From assembly GCA_025084515.1 (NCBI GenBank), contig JAJAGP010000281.1, positions 300,596-364,595 on the forward strand: a DNA stretch of 64,000 bases, in the 5' to 3' direction. The stretch is from Ancistrus triradiatus (Eukaryota; Chordata; Actinopteri; Siluriformes; Loricariidae). The notes beneath the pieces are model-generated. The model did no database searches, was not told the origin of the DNA, and was given only the letters and a program-made list of their open reading frames with translations. The stretch's first letter is position 1; each line of letters starts with the position of its first letter. Below, in pieces: positions 1 through 12,224 of the stretch. Position numbers and translations under genes: made by a program.

Positions 1-172
1 TAATGAATCAATAACTACAACTGCCATCTTAAGATTATTTCAACTAAAAAAAACAATCCCCATAATTTATCTGACCACAATACATGTTTCCGTACACATT
101 TCTGTACATGGTTATCATTTTTTTTCACATTAAAGTGGCATTTGAGAATGTAACTTGGTATTGTAGTGTATA

Positions 173-1222
173 CACTGGGGCAAAAGAGTATTTAGTCAGC
201 CACTGATTGTGCAAGTTCTCCTACTTATAAAGATGAGAGAGGTCTGTAATTTTCATCATAGGTACACTTCAACTATGAGAGACAAAATGAGAAAAAAAAA
301 TCCAGGAAATCACATTGTAGAATTTAATTGTAAATCATAGTGGAAAATAAGTATTTGGTTACCCACAAACAAGCAAGATTTCTGGCTCTCACAGACCTTC
401 TGTCCTTGTTACCTGTATTAATGGCACCTGTTTGACCTTATCTGGTTAAAAGACATCTGTCCATAGCCTTAAACATTCAGACTCCAAACTCAACCAAAGC
501 CAAGAGCTGTCGAAGGACACCAGGAAGAAAATTGTAGACCTGCAGCAGGCTGGGAAGAGTGAATCTACAATAGGCAAGCAGGTCGGTGTGAATAAATCAA
601 CTGTGGGAGCAATTGTAAGAAATGGAAGACATACAAGACCATTGATAATCTCCCTCGATCTGGGGCCCCATGCAAGATCTCATCCTGTGGGGTCAAAATG
701 ATCATGAGAACAGTGACGAAAAATCCCAGAACTACACCGATGAATGACCTGCAGAGAGCTGGAAGCAAAATAACAAAGGCTGCCATCAGTAACACACTAT
801 GCCGAGAGGAACTCGGATCCTGCAGTGCCAGGAGTATCCTGCATGTCTAGTCCCGTCTGAAGTTTGCCAGAGAGCATATCGATGATCCAGAAGAGGATTT
901 GGAGAATTTCATGTGGTATATCAGAACTTTTTAGTAAAACTCAACTCGTTGTGTTTGGAGAAAGAAGAATGCTGACTTGTATCCCACGAACACCATACCT
1001 ACTGTGAAGCATGGGGGTGGAAACGTGCTTTGGGGCTGTTTTTCTGTAAAGTACCGAACGACTGCTCCGTATTAAGCTGCAATGTGATTTCCTGGATTTT
1101 TTTTTCTCATTTTGTCTGTCATAGTTGAAGTGTACCTATGATAAATTACAGACCTCTCTCATCTTTCTAAGTAGGAGAACTTGCACAATATGTGGCTGAC
1201 TAAATACTTTTTTGCCCCACTG
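173..1222 (+). mobile_element. Tc1-like transposon, family A copy 1, internally deleted
   Basis: Both ends carry the inverted terminal repeat seen in two other copies in the window (near 29835 and at 62394-63906). The left end reads CACTGGGGCAAAAGAGTATT and the right end is its reverse complement ending TTTTTTGCCCCACTG, with TA on both sides. The interior keeps the start of a transposase (KKIVDLQQAGKSESTIGKQVGVNKS-like helix-turn-helix region near 525-610) and a piece near 880-1050. About 450 bp including the catalytic part is missing relative to the 1.5-kb copy. Many stops are present, so it is a dead, non-autonomous remnant. Confidence 0.85.
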
Positions 1223-1229
1223 TAACAAT

Positions 1230-1720
1230 GGTTTGTCAAAGTAATCCCTTGGCCATGTGGTTATATCCACTACTGATGAATGACGCGTCTTGATGTCTGA
1301 GGGATCGGAGATCACAGGTGTTCAGTGTAGGCTTGCATCCTTGCCATTTATGCACTGACATTCCACCAGAATCCTTGAATCATTTAATGTTGTTATGCAC
1401 TGTAGAGGGAGATGCCTGTAAATCCCTTCCAGTCTTTCTTTGAGAAGCATTGTTTTTAAATATTCTCATGCATTTCTTGACAAACTGGAGATCCTAGGCC
1501 CATCTTTGCTACTCAAAGGCTCAGCCTTTCATGCTTTTCTACCAAATCATGATTACAAGCACCTGTTGACATTTCCCTGTTTGAAATCATATTATTATTT
1601 TTTATTTTATTTTAAAACCTCATTACTATTCCTAACTTGCCCCTGTCCCAATGTTTTTGAAATGTGTTGTGGGCTTAAAATGCAGGAATGGATGTTTCTT
1701 AACAAATGAAAGTCTTTGCA
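1230..1720. other. Unclassified DNA-transposon-like remnant
   Basis: AT-rich sequence without a coding frame. The stretch around 1490-1660 (phrases such as CTCAGCCTTTCATGC and TTGCCCCTGTCCCAA) has the look of a terminal region of a common fish DNA transposon. I cannot assign a superfamily or define the ends. Short ORFs here have no recognisable domain. Confidence 0.3.
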
Positions 1721-1839
1721 TATTTTATTTTTATTTTTCATACTGTCACGAATTTTCTGATTTGGGCTGTATTTCAGAAATATTCTCAGGTACTTTTTAT
1801 ATTCACAGCATGTGTGAAACCTGTCCAGATTTTCAAAAA

Positions 1840-2365
1840 TATTTATATTTGGTGGGGCACTTGGGGAAGGTTCTACCTATGTCTGAATGGTGGACAACAG
1901 AAATATGGGAGCTGCTTGTGCTTATTGGTGGATTAAACAATTCTCTCTACTGAGAGAGGTCTGTCTGAGACATTTAGAGCATGTTTGCAATGTGTGCATG
2001 CTCCCAACGCAACCTAACAGTAAGGTCAGAATGGCCTAGATTGTGGGTGGTTTGTCGAAAAAAAAAACATCCTGCTTCTCTCAGTCCAATGCTGCTCCCC
2101 CTGTCAAAGTCTGTAAGCTGGGCAAAATGTCTTCAAGTGCATGATCCAAGCATGTCTAGCAGTCAACAATCTCTCACCAAGAGGTACACTACCCAAATGT
2201 AGCCTCTAAGAGTATTTTCATAAGGCGGCAGGGAAAGAAGTTTTATGCCCTCTTGTGGCATGTGGCAAGACCCAGTGTCTAATCAGAGTGCAAATGCACT
2301 CATTTACATACCTGCCTGAGACATAACTGCATGCCGAGATTTGCAGCAATCCGAAAAATCTATCT
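1840..2365 (-). mobile_element. Tc1-like remnant, family E (minus strand)
   Basis: This stretch matches the better preserved copy at 49860-50830 over several blocks. Shared blocks include CTACCTATGTCTGAATGGTG against CCACCTATGTCTGGATGGTG, the CTAACAGTAAGGTCAG block, and CTCTCACCAAGAGGTACACT. The shared order and orientation show the same element type. It encodes only broken fragments on the minus strand and no catalytic motif survives. Confidence 0.55.
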
Positions 2366-2375
2366 GGGTGCATGT

Positions 2376-2625
2376 TTATTTGTTTTTGTCAATGAGCTGA
2401 AGGCACATGGAAAATAAAACAGTGACATTTAAAACTATCATTAGATTTAGTCTGTATTTGAAATTTATATTATTAAAATAAATAATTTTAGACATTTGAA
2501 ATAAAAACGCAAAACTCACTGTAGTCTGAGGTTGTTTACTGATGGATTTAAATGCCACTGTTTTATATTCCCACATGCCTTCATCAGAGGTTGCGTTCTC
2601 CAACGCAATTTTTTTTATAAGTTCA
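2376..2625 (-). repeat. Interspersed AT-rich repeat, also at 15296-15500
   Basis: Read on the minus strand it begins near AACGCAACCTCTGATGAAGG, followed by a GTGGCATTTAAAT block and an AT-rich middle containing TAAAATTATTTATTTTAAT. The same blocks in the same order occur at 15296-15500 on the plus strand, next to a Harbinger-like gene fragment. It is therefore probably the 3' part of a non-autonomous PIF/Harbinger relative. It has internal self-complementarity (TTATTAAAATAAATAATTTTAG). Confidence 0.45.
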
Positions 2626-2919
2626 TTTAATGCTTTTGAAATTATCCCTTTTATTTATTTTAGCTCATTTGTCAGCATTTCAACTGCTGTAATTGTATTA
2701 ACTTGCATTTGTAACCCAACATCTAAGAACGCAACGTACACGGCCAAGCTCATCATCCCAATCAGTATCTACTTCTTTTTCACTCACCACACCACCATTC
2801 TCACAGGAAGTGAGAGTGAAGGTATGGGCTTTACTCCACCAGTTAGTTAGACTCTGCCTGTGCAACGCAATTTGTTTCTTCTGCGGCTTCTGGAATTGTC
2901 ACTCAATAAACTTGCATTT

Positions 2920-3468
2920 GTTGGAACAATTGAGAAAGAAAATAATTGTGATTTATCAGTCTGGAAAGGGTTATAAAGCCATGTCTAAAGCTTTGTGACT
3001 CCAGTGAACCACAGTGAGAGCAGTTATTCACAAATGGTGAAGACATGGAACAGTGGTGAACCTTCCCAGGAGTGGCCGGCCAACAAAAATTACCCCAAGA
3101 GTGCTGTGACAACTGATCCAAGAGGTCCCAAGACCCCACAACAACATCCAAAGAACTGCAGGCCTCACTTGCCTCAGTTAAGATCAGTGTTCATACCGCC
3201 ACCATAAGAAAGAGTGAGCAAAAATGGCCTCCATGTCAGAGTTCCAAGACGAAAACCACTGCTGAGCAAAAAGAACATTATATCTCCTCTCACTTTGGAT
3301 TTTATCTCCCTTAATAATAAACACCTTCATTTAAAAACTGCATTTTGTGTTTGCTTGTGTTGTCTCTGACTAATATTTTAATTGGTTTATTGTTCCAAAA
3401 CACTTGTGTTACCAACATGCAGAAAAATAGGAAATCAGGAAGGGGGCAAACACCTTTTCACACCGCTG
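2920..3468 (+). mobile_element. Tc1-like transposon, family C, internally deleted
   Basis: The plus strand encodes the N-terminal DNA-binding region of a Tc1-like transposase: KIIVIYQSGKGYKAMSKAL, then VIHKWRRHGTVVNLPRSGRP-like sequence with frame breaks, ending near 3290. The C-terminal DDE catalytic half is absent. The sequence passes directly into a 3' non-coding end and a terminal repeat ending CACACCGCTG, then TA. The left terminal repeat is not preserved. The two visible helix-turn-helix parts and the GRP-type linker are typical of the family. Confidence 0.7.
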
Positions 3469-3654
3469 TATGTCATTACGGATAGTGGAAATTGCAAGCT
3501 GGACTTTTGATTTATGGCCTTCCAGAGATTTAGGATGAAGACATCCCTCACACAGACTTGTCCACACTTCTTGGATGGTTCCTAGAAGTTTTGATATTAG
3601 CCTGTTCTTGTGACTTATTGCCAACTGACCAACTGACAAATAAATGAAGCAAAG

Positions 3655-4095
3655 CTCTCATCAAAATGTCTTGGTGCATGCTCTATAATCCACGTAAGCA
3701 AGTGCTTAAAAGTTGAATCAGGTCATCTGGACACAAGGATTTTGTGGGAGAAACATTTTGTCACTAAATCTTAAGTGACTTCTTCAGCACTTCAGAGAGA
3801 AGCAGATCCAACAGACTTGCACTGTGCCTAGATGAGGCCACTTTCCAACAGGCGTTCGACTTCATGGAGAAGCCTCGCTTAGTACATCTTGATGCACACT
3901 CAATAATCTAGGTGAAAAAATACCATAAATTCAGTTCATCTCGACATGAGGTTTTGTGAGAGAAACGTTTCGTCACTCATCTAAGTGCTAACTTCTTCAG
4001 TCTCAACTAGTTGGAAAACTGCCCCAATCTTATATACAGCACATTTGCATAATGACCTATACCAGCATCACTACATAACAATGGGACTGGTGATC
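3655..4095 (-). mobile_element. Penelope-like element terminal region (minus)
   Basis: Read on the minus strand this is non-coding sequence containing GACTGAAGAAGTTAGCAC, GATGAGTGACGAAACG and TTTCTCTCACAAAACC. A partly repeated second version of the same block lies at 3725-3800. The same blocks follow the GIY-YIG coding region in the plus-strand copies at 8960 and 13340-13400, which identifies it as the 3' (pseudo-LTR) region. It abuts the tail of the L2 LINE at 4096. Confidence 0.6.
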
Positions 4096-5555
4096 AAGTC
4101 AAGTCAAGTCAGATTTATTTATATAGCGCTTTTTACAATGGAGCATTGTCTCAAAGCAACTTTACAAGTTTAGATTATCTCCTAATAACTACGTCCAATC
4201 CCAAATTGAGCAAGCCTAGGGCGACATGGCAAGGAAAAACTCCCTATTCTAGAAGAAACCTTGAGAGGAGCCAAGACTCAAAAAGGACCCAACCTACTTT
4301 GGGCGCGTAGATGATAAACTATGAGCGAAACTATAGTCATGGAGTCAAAGTTCGAATAAAATGTTAGTAATGCCCCACATCGACATTAAGTTGGCCCTGG
4401 TATGATGGGCTGGAAGCTGATACGAAAGCGCTTGAGTGGAGCTCCAGCAGATGAAACATATGTGTGGGGCTCGAACTGCCGGAACCATCTCGGAGAGAAA
4501 ACAGAAAATTGTAATTTGTTTGATTAAGAGCAAAGTTGTCCTTTCACAATCACTGATGCCATGTCAATCACTGATGCCAATTGTAGCACGAGACCCCGGC
4601 CCACGCATTAGCTATAGCAGCTAGCGTAGAACGCGGAGAACTGGTAGGACAACACGCCAAGAGGGCTCACATGAGACATTGGCAACCCCACAGAGGCAGA
4701 AGACAGCAACCCAGCCGTCTCTGATACCATAATACTCTTTGATATGAACCCCTAGCTCTGCCCTTATCTAAGCAAGATGCACGAGTAGATCACGAGGACC
4801 GAGCCATTTTCCAGGCAGACGCCCACTCAAACACTCCCGGCTAGCGGACAAGGCAGCACAGGCCAGAACATGAACCCCTATCCGCCCCAGTGCCCAAGCC
4901 ATGCATCCTGTCTAAATCTAGTCAAAAGCCTGTGTGAATAGTTGTCTTTAGCCTAGACTAAACTTGGAGAGTGTCTGAAATCTCGAACGAAAGTGGGAAG
5001 TTTATTCCATAGTTGGGGGGTCATGTTGAGAAGCCCTTCCCCTGGCTTTGACTTTTTAATTCTAGGAACTAAAACGTCCTGCACCTGCAACGAATTACAG
5101 TGGGATTGTAAAACTCTAAAGTTCACTTAGATAATGTGAGGCCAGGCTATGTAAGAGCTTTATAAGTTAAAAGAAGTATTCTGTAATCAATCGGAATTGA
5201 CTGTAAACCAAGTGTAGGGATGAGCACAACAGGAGTGATTATCAAATTTTTCTAGTTCGAGTTAGCATCGGCAGCTGCATTCTGAACTAACTGAAGTTTA
5301 TTTATAGATTTACTAGAGCATCATAAGTAAGGCGATTCAACCTTGAGGTATAAACACATGAACAAGTTTTCTGCATCATAAAATAGTGGATTTTCCTAAG
5401 TTTACGATATTATTAATTGAAAGAAGCAATTCGAGTGAGGTCTGCTAATGTGCGCATCAAAGTAGAATCTGATCAAATGTGACACCTAAGTTTTTTACAA
5501 CGGACTGGCATACTGGACATCATCTAGATTTAGGAATAGATTAGCAACCTGTCTC

Positions 5556-6617
5556 TCACAGCCTGGGTCCCCCTAATAGAACCTCAGTTTTATCTGTGTT
5601 AAGTAAGAGAAAATTTAATAACATCCAATATTTTATTTCCTTTACACAGTCCTCGATTTTGTTGATTGTAAGGCTGTCATTAGGTTTGGCTGATATGTAC
5701 AGCTGTGTATCATCTGCATAGCAATGGAAACTAATGCCATGTTTACGAATAACTGAGCCTAGTGGCAGCATGTACAAAGAGAATAAAAGCAGGCCAAGCA
5801 CTGACCCCTGAGGCACGCCATACTTCACTTTTGAGAGCTTAGACGATTTATAGAGCTTTATAGAGCTTAGATTATTTATATGAACAAACTGGTACCGGTC
5901 GGTTAAGTAGGATTTAAACCAAGAAAGTGCTGATCCCTTAATACCTACGTCATGATCTATAGTGTCAAATGCTGCACTTAAATCTAACAGAACAAGAAAA
6001 GAAACACACCCCTTATCTGAGGACATTAATAAGTCCTTTAGTACCCTAATAAATGATGTTTCAGTACTATGATGGGGCCTGAAGCCAGACTGAAATGTTT
6101 CATAAATTTCATTCCTTTGGAGGTAACTGCAGAGCTGCTGATAGACGGCTTTTTCTAAGATTTTGGACAGAAACGGTAGATTTGAAATTGGTCTATAATT
6201 AGATATCACACAAGGGTCAAGATTGACTTTTTTAATCAGTGGTTTGATAACGGCAGACTTAAAGGATTTGGGCACATAACCAAAGGTAAGGGATGAATTT
6301 AAAATAACTAACACTGGCTGTATAACACTAGGTAATGCTTGTTTGAGTAGACATGTAGGAATTGGATCTAATAAACATGTTGATAACTTAGACAAACTGA
6401 TCAGTGCGGATAGTTCAGTATTAGTAATTGGGGTAAAAGATTCTAATCTTGATTTACAGCTCATTAAACAGATGTCTTCACTAGTGCTGCATCTGGAAGT
6501 TTGCTGAACAGTTTGGTGATGTGATGAGCATTGAGTTTTATGCCTAATGTTTTCTATCTTATCATTAAAGAAAGTCATGAAATCGTTACTGTTAAAATTA
6601 CACAGAATGGGAGTCAC
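5556..6617 (-). pseudogene. L2 LINE reverse transcriptase fragment
   Basis: A 353-codon open stretch carries the ordered motifs of a LINE reverse transcriptase. These are NYRPISNLPFLSKILEKAV near residue 140, FQSGFRPHHSTET near 175, LDLSAAFDTIDHD near 210, YGVPQGSVLG near 270 and the catalytic HCYADDTQLYIS near 300. These patterns fit the L2 (CR1-L2) group. Roughly ten residues are deleted between DTIDHD and GIKGSALSWF compared with the copy at 56340-56420. The enzyme would copy its own RNA at a nicked target, but this ORF is only part of the polyprotein and lacks the linked endonuclease in frame. The C-terminal thumb is cut off by frameshift near 5560. Confidence 0.88.
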
Positions 6618-6977
6618 TTTCTGTGAGGTTTGTTGTTAATTTGGAGACTGTATTAAAGAGAAATCTTGGATTATTCTTATTTTTCTCTATGATTGAAGAG
6701 AAGTATGCAGCTTTAGCTTTAGTGAGGGCATGCTTATACTCGGCCATGCTGTCCCTCCAAGCAATCTTAAACACCTCCAATTACTATGTCTCCACTTGTG
6801 CTCTAAAGCCGTATTCTTTGCTTTAAGGTAGGTTGTGGTCATTATACCATGGTGCTAGCCGTTTTTTCCCTAATACTTTGACCCTAGCAGGGCAGTCGTG
6901 TCCAGGGTTGAGCGAAGCACACATTCTAACTGGTCATTTACCACCAAGATGATTGATCTCTGGTATGTTATTAAATT

Positions 6978-7815
6978 TCAAGTCTGGTGGTTTTTAATAA
7001 ACGCAGCTGGAGTAGCAGATGTGATAGTGCGCTTGGTGTGATAACGAGGCAGAAGGATTTTATTTATTAGAGATAGCTCAAATACTAAAATATAGTGATC
7101 TGAAATCAAATCACTTTGCGGGAAAACATCAAGGTTATCCATATTGATACCAAATGTTAATATTAGATCTAAAGTATGATTACAGCGGTGGGTTGGTCCC
7201 CTCACATTCTGAGTGATACCCATGGATTCTAAGATGGACTCGAAAGCAATTTTAAGTGCTCATTGTCAAAGTGAATATTGAAATCACCTACAATTAAAGC
7301 CTTATCTGTTGACAGTAGTAAGCAGGAAAGAAAGTTAGCAAATTCCTGAAGAAAAAATAGTGATAAATAGTGATAAGCTGAAAAGAGTGTGGTTTTGGCT
7401 TCCATAAGGATGGATCAGTCACATTAAGAATCAGTATTTCAACAGAATTAGCCTTGTTATGGGATTTAGCTGTAACACCTAACTCTTTGTCAAAAATTGT
7501 GGCTACGCCTCCCCCCCGACCATTAGGACGAGGGCGACTAGCATGACTGTATCCAGGAGGTGAGGCTTCATTTAAGGCTAAATATTCATCAGGTCTAATC
7601 CAAGTTTCAGTGAGACAGAGAGCGTGTAAGCGTTTATCAGTGATCATTTCATTTAAAATCACTGCTTTGTTTGTAAGTGATCTAATGTTAAGTAATCCTA
7701 GCTTTAGTCTAATGTTGTTATTTCTTTGGCAGCTATCTGTGTTTATACTAATGAGGTTATTAAAACAGACTTTTTGAGAGCGTTTATGTTTAGGGCAGAT
7801 GCGGGTAACAGACAC
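6978..7815 (-). pseudogene. L2 LINE AP-like endonuclease fragment
   Basis: The minus-strand translation 7294-7815 contains LNIRSLTNKAVILNEMITD, then LCLTETWIRPDEYLALNEA (the catalytic E in the TETW motif) and a GGGVATIF segment. After a frame break, 6978-7223 continues with MGITQNVRGPTHRCNHTLDL and SDLISDHYILVF, whose SDH motif is the usual C-terminal catalytic block. The middle GDFN motif falls in the interrupted part near 7270-7310. This endonuclease nicks target DNA to prime reverse transcription in the intact element. Confidence 0.85.
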
Positions 7816-7944
7816 AGTTTGTTCTGTTTAATATGCAAATCGATATGGCCATTAATGACTAACACAGGTAAGACGGTGAGGTGTGTACTCTCTTTTGGCC
7901 CCCCTCCTTTGGTTCAGCCATGTGGATGGCACTTGGGTTGAAAT

Positions 7945-9000
7945 CTCAGGAAGTACCACATTTCACTGACCACATCAAATCTCAGTGGACAAACACATCA
8001 AGTTAACCAGGAAGGATGTGAAGAATGACAGGTTAGCCTTGTTGGATTGTGAAGTTGTGATTGGAGATAGGGGACAATTGAAAGTTGTCTAAGCAAACAC
8101 ATATGGATCAGTATTTAAGGTTGATTCTCATCATCCATTGAAGCACAAATTAGGAGTCATCAACACACTGTACCACCAAGCAGACTGACACAGTGGCCAA
8201 GAATGGAGAGAAATCTCACATGAAGCATACGCTGGGAAAATTTTGTTATATGAACTGGGCCTTCGTCAAAGCCGTTAAGTGCTCCAGCATGTCGAAGAGA
8301 GGAGAACAACAACCGCAGTCTAAGCGTAACCCAGTGGTGATTCCATATGTGGCAGGAACATCAGAAAAATTGAGATACATATTTTCCAAACACTGCATCT
8401 AGGTGGTTTAAAAACCCCAAAACATGCTACGCCAGAAACTGGTCCACTCCAAGGATCAGGTCCCCCAGCACAAACAGAGAAATATAGTTTATGCTGTTAA
8501 GTGCCAGGAGAATTGCCAAGAATTCTACATTGGGGAAACCAAACAGCTTCTGGAGAAATGAATGGCACAACATATAGTAGACGAGCTACCTCATCAGGGC
8601 AGGACTCGGTTTACATCCGCCTACAGGCCAGTGGCTACTCTTTCAAGGATGAAGATGTGCAGATCCTTGATAGGGAGGAACACTGGTTTGAACGCAGAGT
8701 AAAAGAAGCCATTTTTGTAAAAACGGAATGCCCATCTCTGAATTAAGGACGGGGTCTCAGAGTACACCTCTCACCATCTTACAACACCGCTATCGTAGCT
8801 GTTCCCTAATCCTGTGTGAATGGCACACGTGGCCATTGTCATTAATGGACATATTAATTTGCATATTAAACTGATTACCGGTCCCACTGTTGTTTAATGG
8901 TGCTGGTATCGGTCATTATGTAAATGTACTGTATATACGATTGGTGAAGTTTTCCAACTAGTTGTGACTGATTGTATGCCTACTTGCTGGATGCCAGGGA
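7945..9000 (+). mobile_element. Penelope-like element, 3' half with GIY-YIG endonuclease
   Basis: The plus-strand translation, broken by several stops, gives TRKDVKNDRLALLDCEVVIG (8010-8070), then DSHHPLKHKLGVINTLYHQA (8130-8190), VIPYVAGTSEKLRYIFSKH (8338-8400), and NIVYAVKCQENC with FYIGETKQLL (8480-8555). It ends with HWFERRVKEAIFVKTECPSLN up to 8745. This order of reverse transcriptase thumb followed by a GIY-YIG nuclease is diagnostic of Penelope-like elements. Non-coding 3' sequence follows to about 9000. The catalytic palm of the reverse transcriptase is missing on the left. Confidence 0.8.
8400..8746 (+). pseudogene. GIY-YIG endonuclease domain of Penelope-like element
   Basis: The signature tyrosines appear as VYAVKC and FYIGETKQ, separated by the usual ten or so residues. 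The region after YIGETKQLL has an in-frame stop where an R/M-AQH segment is expected. The tail reads DEDVQILDREEHWFERRVKEA. The domain would nick DNA for Penelope insertion. With the stop and a second break near 8600 it is not expected to be active. Confidence 0.75.
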
Positions 9001-9158
9001 CACCAACAGACAACAGATGATGCCCTCAATGGCGGGAAGAGAGTTGGAGTCCAGACACACACTGGCGATGTCTACAAGTGGGTGAAGAACTTGTCTGTCA
9101 AACAATTCACCCAGGGAAGAAAGAAATCTTAGTGAAGGGGCTGAACTTTGATGCCATA
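9000..9158 (+). mobile_element. 5' start of a second Penelope-like copy
   Basis: The sequence encodes YKWVKNLSVKQFTQ followed by a KEILVKGLNFDAI-like stretch, resembling the amino-terminal part of Penelope-like ORFs. It lies immediately after the 3' end of the previous copy, consistent with the head-to-tail partial tandems typical of this class. It is cut at 9158 by a Tc1 terminal end next to a TA dinucleotide. Confidence 0.5.
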
Positions 9159-9478
9159 CAGTGTATTTGGAATTTTCTATATTTCTGCATACATATGAAC
9201 ATCAGATTTTTATGTAAGTCCTATACGTCAATAAAGATAACCCAGGTAAACTAATGAGACAAATGTATTATACTTGGTAATTTATTTATTGGGGAAAATG
9301 ATCCAATTTTACATACTGTTGAGTGGCAAAAGTATGTGAACCCCTAGGATTAGCAGTTAATTTGAAGGTGAAATTAGTCAGGTGTTTTCAGTTAATGGGA
9401 TGACAATCAGGTGTGAGTGGGCACCCTGTTTTATTTAAAGAACATGGATCTTCTCAACACATGTTTGTAGAAGTGTGT
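9159..9478 (+). mobile_element. Left end of Tc1-like element, family B
   Basis: The sequence matches the reverse complement of the right half of the complete copy at 17309-18527. It covers the degraded terminal repeat (CAGTG then TTTCTATATTTCTGC), the GAAAATGATCCAATTTTACA block, AAAAGTATGTGAACCCCTAGG, and the leader up to ACATGTTTGTAGAAGTGTGT. It stops just before the position where the transposase start codon would be. Confidence 0.8.
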
Positions 9479-12224
9479 AGCGTGATAGCCGTACCCCCCC
9501 TCTCTCTCTACCCTTTTCCACAAGTCATAAACTTTACAACATCTTGGAATGCAAGAAGGCCCAACATCTGGACAGGATCTTACCCCCCACCGTTTGACTC
9601 CAACGGCTGACTCTTTCTGAAACCAACGGAATTGGACGTCTGTTCAAACAAGACATACAACCTTCGACATCTCCAATCATAAACTAAGTCCATGTGCTAA
9701 TCTTAAGAAGGGGGTTTCAACGGTCCAGGCCACCAAGCTTTCTCAATTTTCTTCTGACTGTTGCCAAATTAACGACTTTCTTCCACTTAGGTTGCGTTTA
9801 CGACCTCTCAGCCTGGCGCCAGAAAGACACCCCTGGATTATGACACCACAAGAAAACTCAGCTCTTGTCCTAAAAGAGACAACTTTCATAATTGTATTAA
9901 ACTCCTGATGGGAACAGATTATCTTTCATCGAAAACCTTTTTAATTACATAACAAATGATTTTTGGATCCTAATCAGTCTTAAACACACTAGATGCATTT
10001 AAATGATTCATCCAAAGAGTGGATCAAGGATTATTTCGTCATATCCACACATAAATATATATATCTATACATATGTCTTGTTACTGATTTATGTATCTCA
10101 TATCCACTTGGTTAATGTTAGTATAGTTTGACCGTTTTATACGTAATATGGTCCCGTTATGCTATAATTGGTTAAGGTTACAAATAACAGCTGTTTTTAT
10201 CCACATGTATCGATCGCTCGTTTAATACTGTTCATACTTACAAAGAACAAACATGAAGTTATTTACAATGTACCGTTCCTACATCTTGTATTAATCATAT
10301 TATTGTTTAGTTAAAGTATAGCGAATGCTTAGCTGTAGTTAGAATGCTTTAACGATGTTCTAAGTTATCAATTCAAGGTGCTTTTGATCATCTGAACCTT
10401 ACAACGAAGTCTGCATCTAAACTTGTAACTTTGAGGATTTTTGGTTATTGTGTGATACTTTTAATCTCTTTTAGATATGTAGGAATATTATTAATCCAAG
10501 TTAGAACGTCTGTGGCTCATATGGTGAAATAAGACAACCACGATAGGAGAGCTTTACGGAGGAGTCAGCTTCTCATTGGCTAAGTAAGGGCAACTCCTTA
10601 TGTCAAAGCAACGCGGGCAGACCGCGTGGTGAGCTAGCTTCAAGTCTTGTCTTAAGTGTCTTTAAGTCTTTCCTTTGTCTTTTATAGTTTCTCCTTTTTA
10701 TAGCGCTTTTGATTATTCATTTCACTCAAGTTTTCGCGTTTATTTTAAGTTTCCTGTACTTTAACGCTGTAACTCTACCTTCACCGCTGGCCAGGGTGGA
10801 AATCTGAGTTATAAGTTCGCAAGACTAGATCTGGTAGACCCCGGACCACCAATGCAGGGAAGAAGCCAAACCGGAGCGAGGCCCTCAACACATCTGTGGT
10901 CCCACGGACCGAAGACACAGACCGGAGGCCTATAGCCAAGATCTTACAGTTCACCAAACAGGAGCATCAGAATCTGAAGATTTTTACCGCTTCCGTTCCA
11001 TGTGTGACGTTGGACGACAGGCAGAGGCCTGGTTCCATTCCATCTTCTTCGCGTGAGCCCGCAAAGAGGCAGGTAGTACCGCTTTGGTGTGTCTTATCTG
11101 GGTCCCTGATTTATGGCACTTTGCGTTTTTAATCTAAAACCACACTTCAACATAGACTTATTCACGTCTAAGTAATTTTTACCATACTATCCACATTCAA
11201 CGTAATTAAGGTTACCAGTAACATTGCAACGTTAGTAATTATCGCGTGACCGATAAGTTACATAGAGTCAACTTGGTTTCTGATTTTATTACTGTAATGT
11301 GTACGCTTGCCATTATTCCCTGTTCTCCATACTGTGATATATACATGTTCCTCGTCATTTTATGATTTTAACTCTGTGATACACTCGTTATTACATTAGA
11401 TAATCTGTTGGTATTGCCTTGTTTGTAGTTAATAAACTTGTTTATAAACCTTTTTGAATTTGCCGCCTGGTGTGAGAGTTCATTCATTCAAAGGTCGAGA
11501 AATATACTTTGAATTCACTATTCAGACCTATTCTGATCAAGTTGTTGTTCCCTCTTTAACAAATCTACCAGTGAATTATTCATGTTTATAATAATTATTT
11601 TAATAATAATTATTATTAAAGATTTGGTGGTGCCCCTTTTTCTTAATTAATTAATAAATTTATATAATTTTAATTAATAAAGTTTAATTAAAATTAATCT
11701 AATTAAAGCGTAGTCTTAGTTTGCTACATATTATTGGTGCTCCCGTGTGGAGGCAAGTGAAATCGACCTTATGAATGAATAACTCTTATTCTATGCGGTA
11801 ATTTCAAAACCACGTTGGCATAGCGCTCTGTATTCAGAGAGTCTTTACACAGTACAGAGGTGCGAACAGGTATGAGCGTCTGCAGGTTTTAATTGTTGGA
11901 AAGTTGGTCATAAAGGTGAATAGCTGCTGTTGTGTTGATTTTTTGTGTTGAACACTGCCAATAGGGGGCCCAAAATACCCGGAGAAACTGAATAGCGGGA
12001 ACTTAAGTTGCATGAAGCTGATCTCAGCTTGGGTTGGAAAACTTGTGTAGAAAGAATCAAACAGCAAAGCCACGGCTGTGCACCGTGTCCTGTGCTTCTA
12101 ATAAACTTGCCTTGAGCGTAAATAATCCAGCCCGGTCTGGACAGTGAGTGAGTGAACCCATTCAAAGAATCGAACATCCTTCGAAGGGCGGTGCTTAATG
12201 ACATCACGATTGATGTGCATCTCG

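Larger units (their letters stand above)
4096..7830 (-). mobile_element. L2-clade LINE, copy A (minus), 5' truncated
   Basis: The 3' end is at 4096, where the minus strand finishes in repeated TTGAC units, the same short-repeat tail as at 53440-53455 and 58400-58424. About 1.4 kb of 3' untranslated sequence follows, then reverse transcriptase (5556-6617) and apurinic-type endonuclease (6978-7815). The 5' side stops just upstream of the endonuclease, so the first ORF is nearly all missing. Frameshifts and stops separate the coding blocks; it cannot act autonomously. Copies B (53940-58430), C, D and E are relatives. Confidence 0.9.

Noticed and set aside
1440..2202. Series of 70-100 codon ORFs
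   Set aside because: They fall in transposon-like non-coding remnant sequence and are in conflicting frames without domains.
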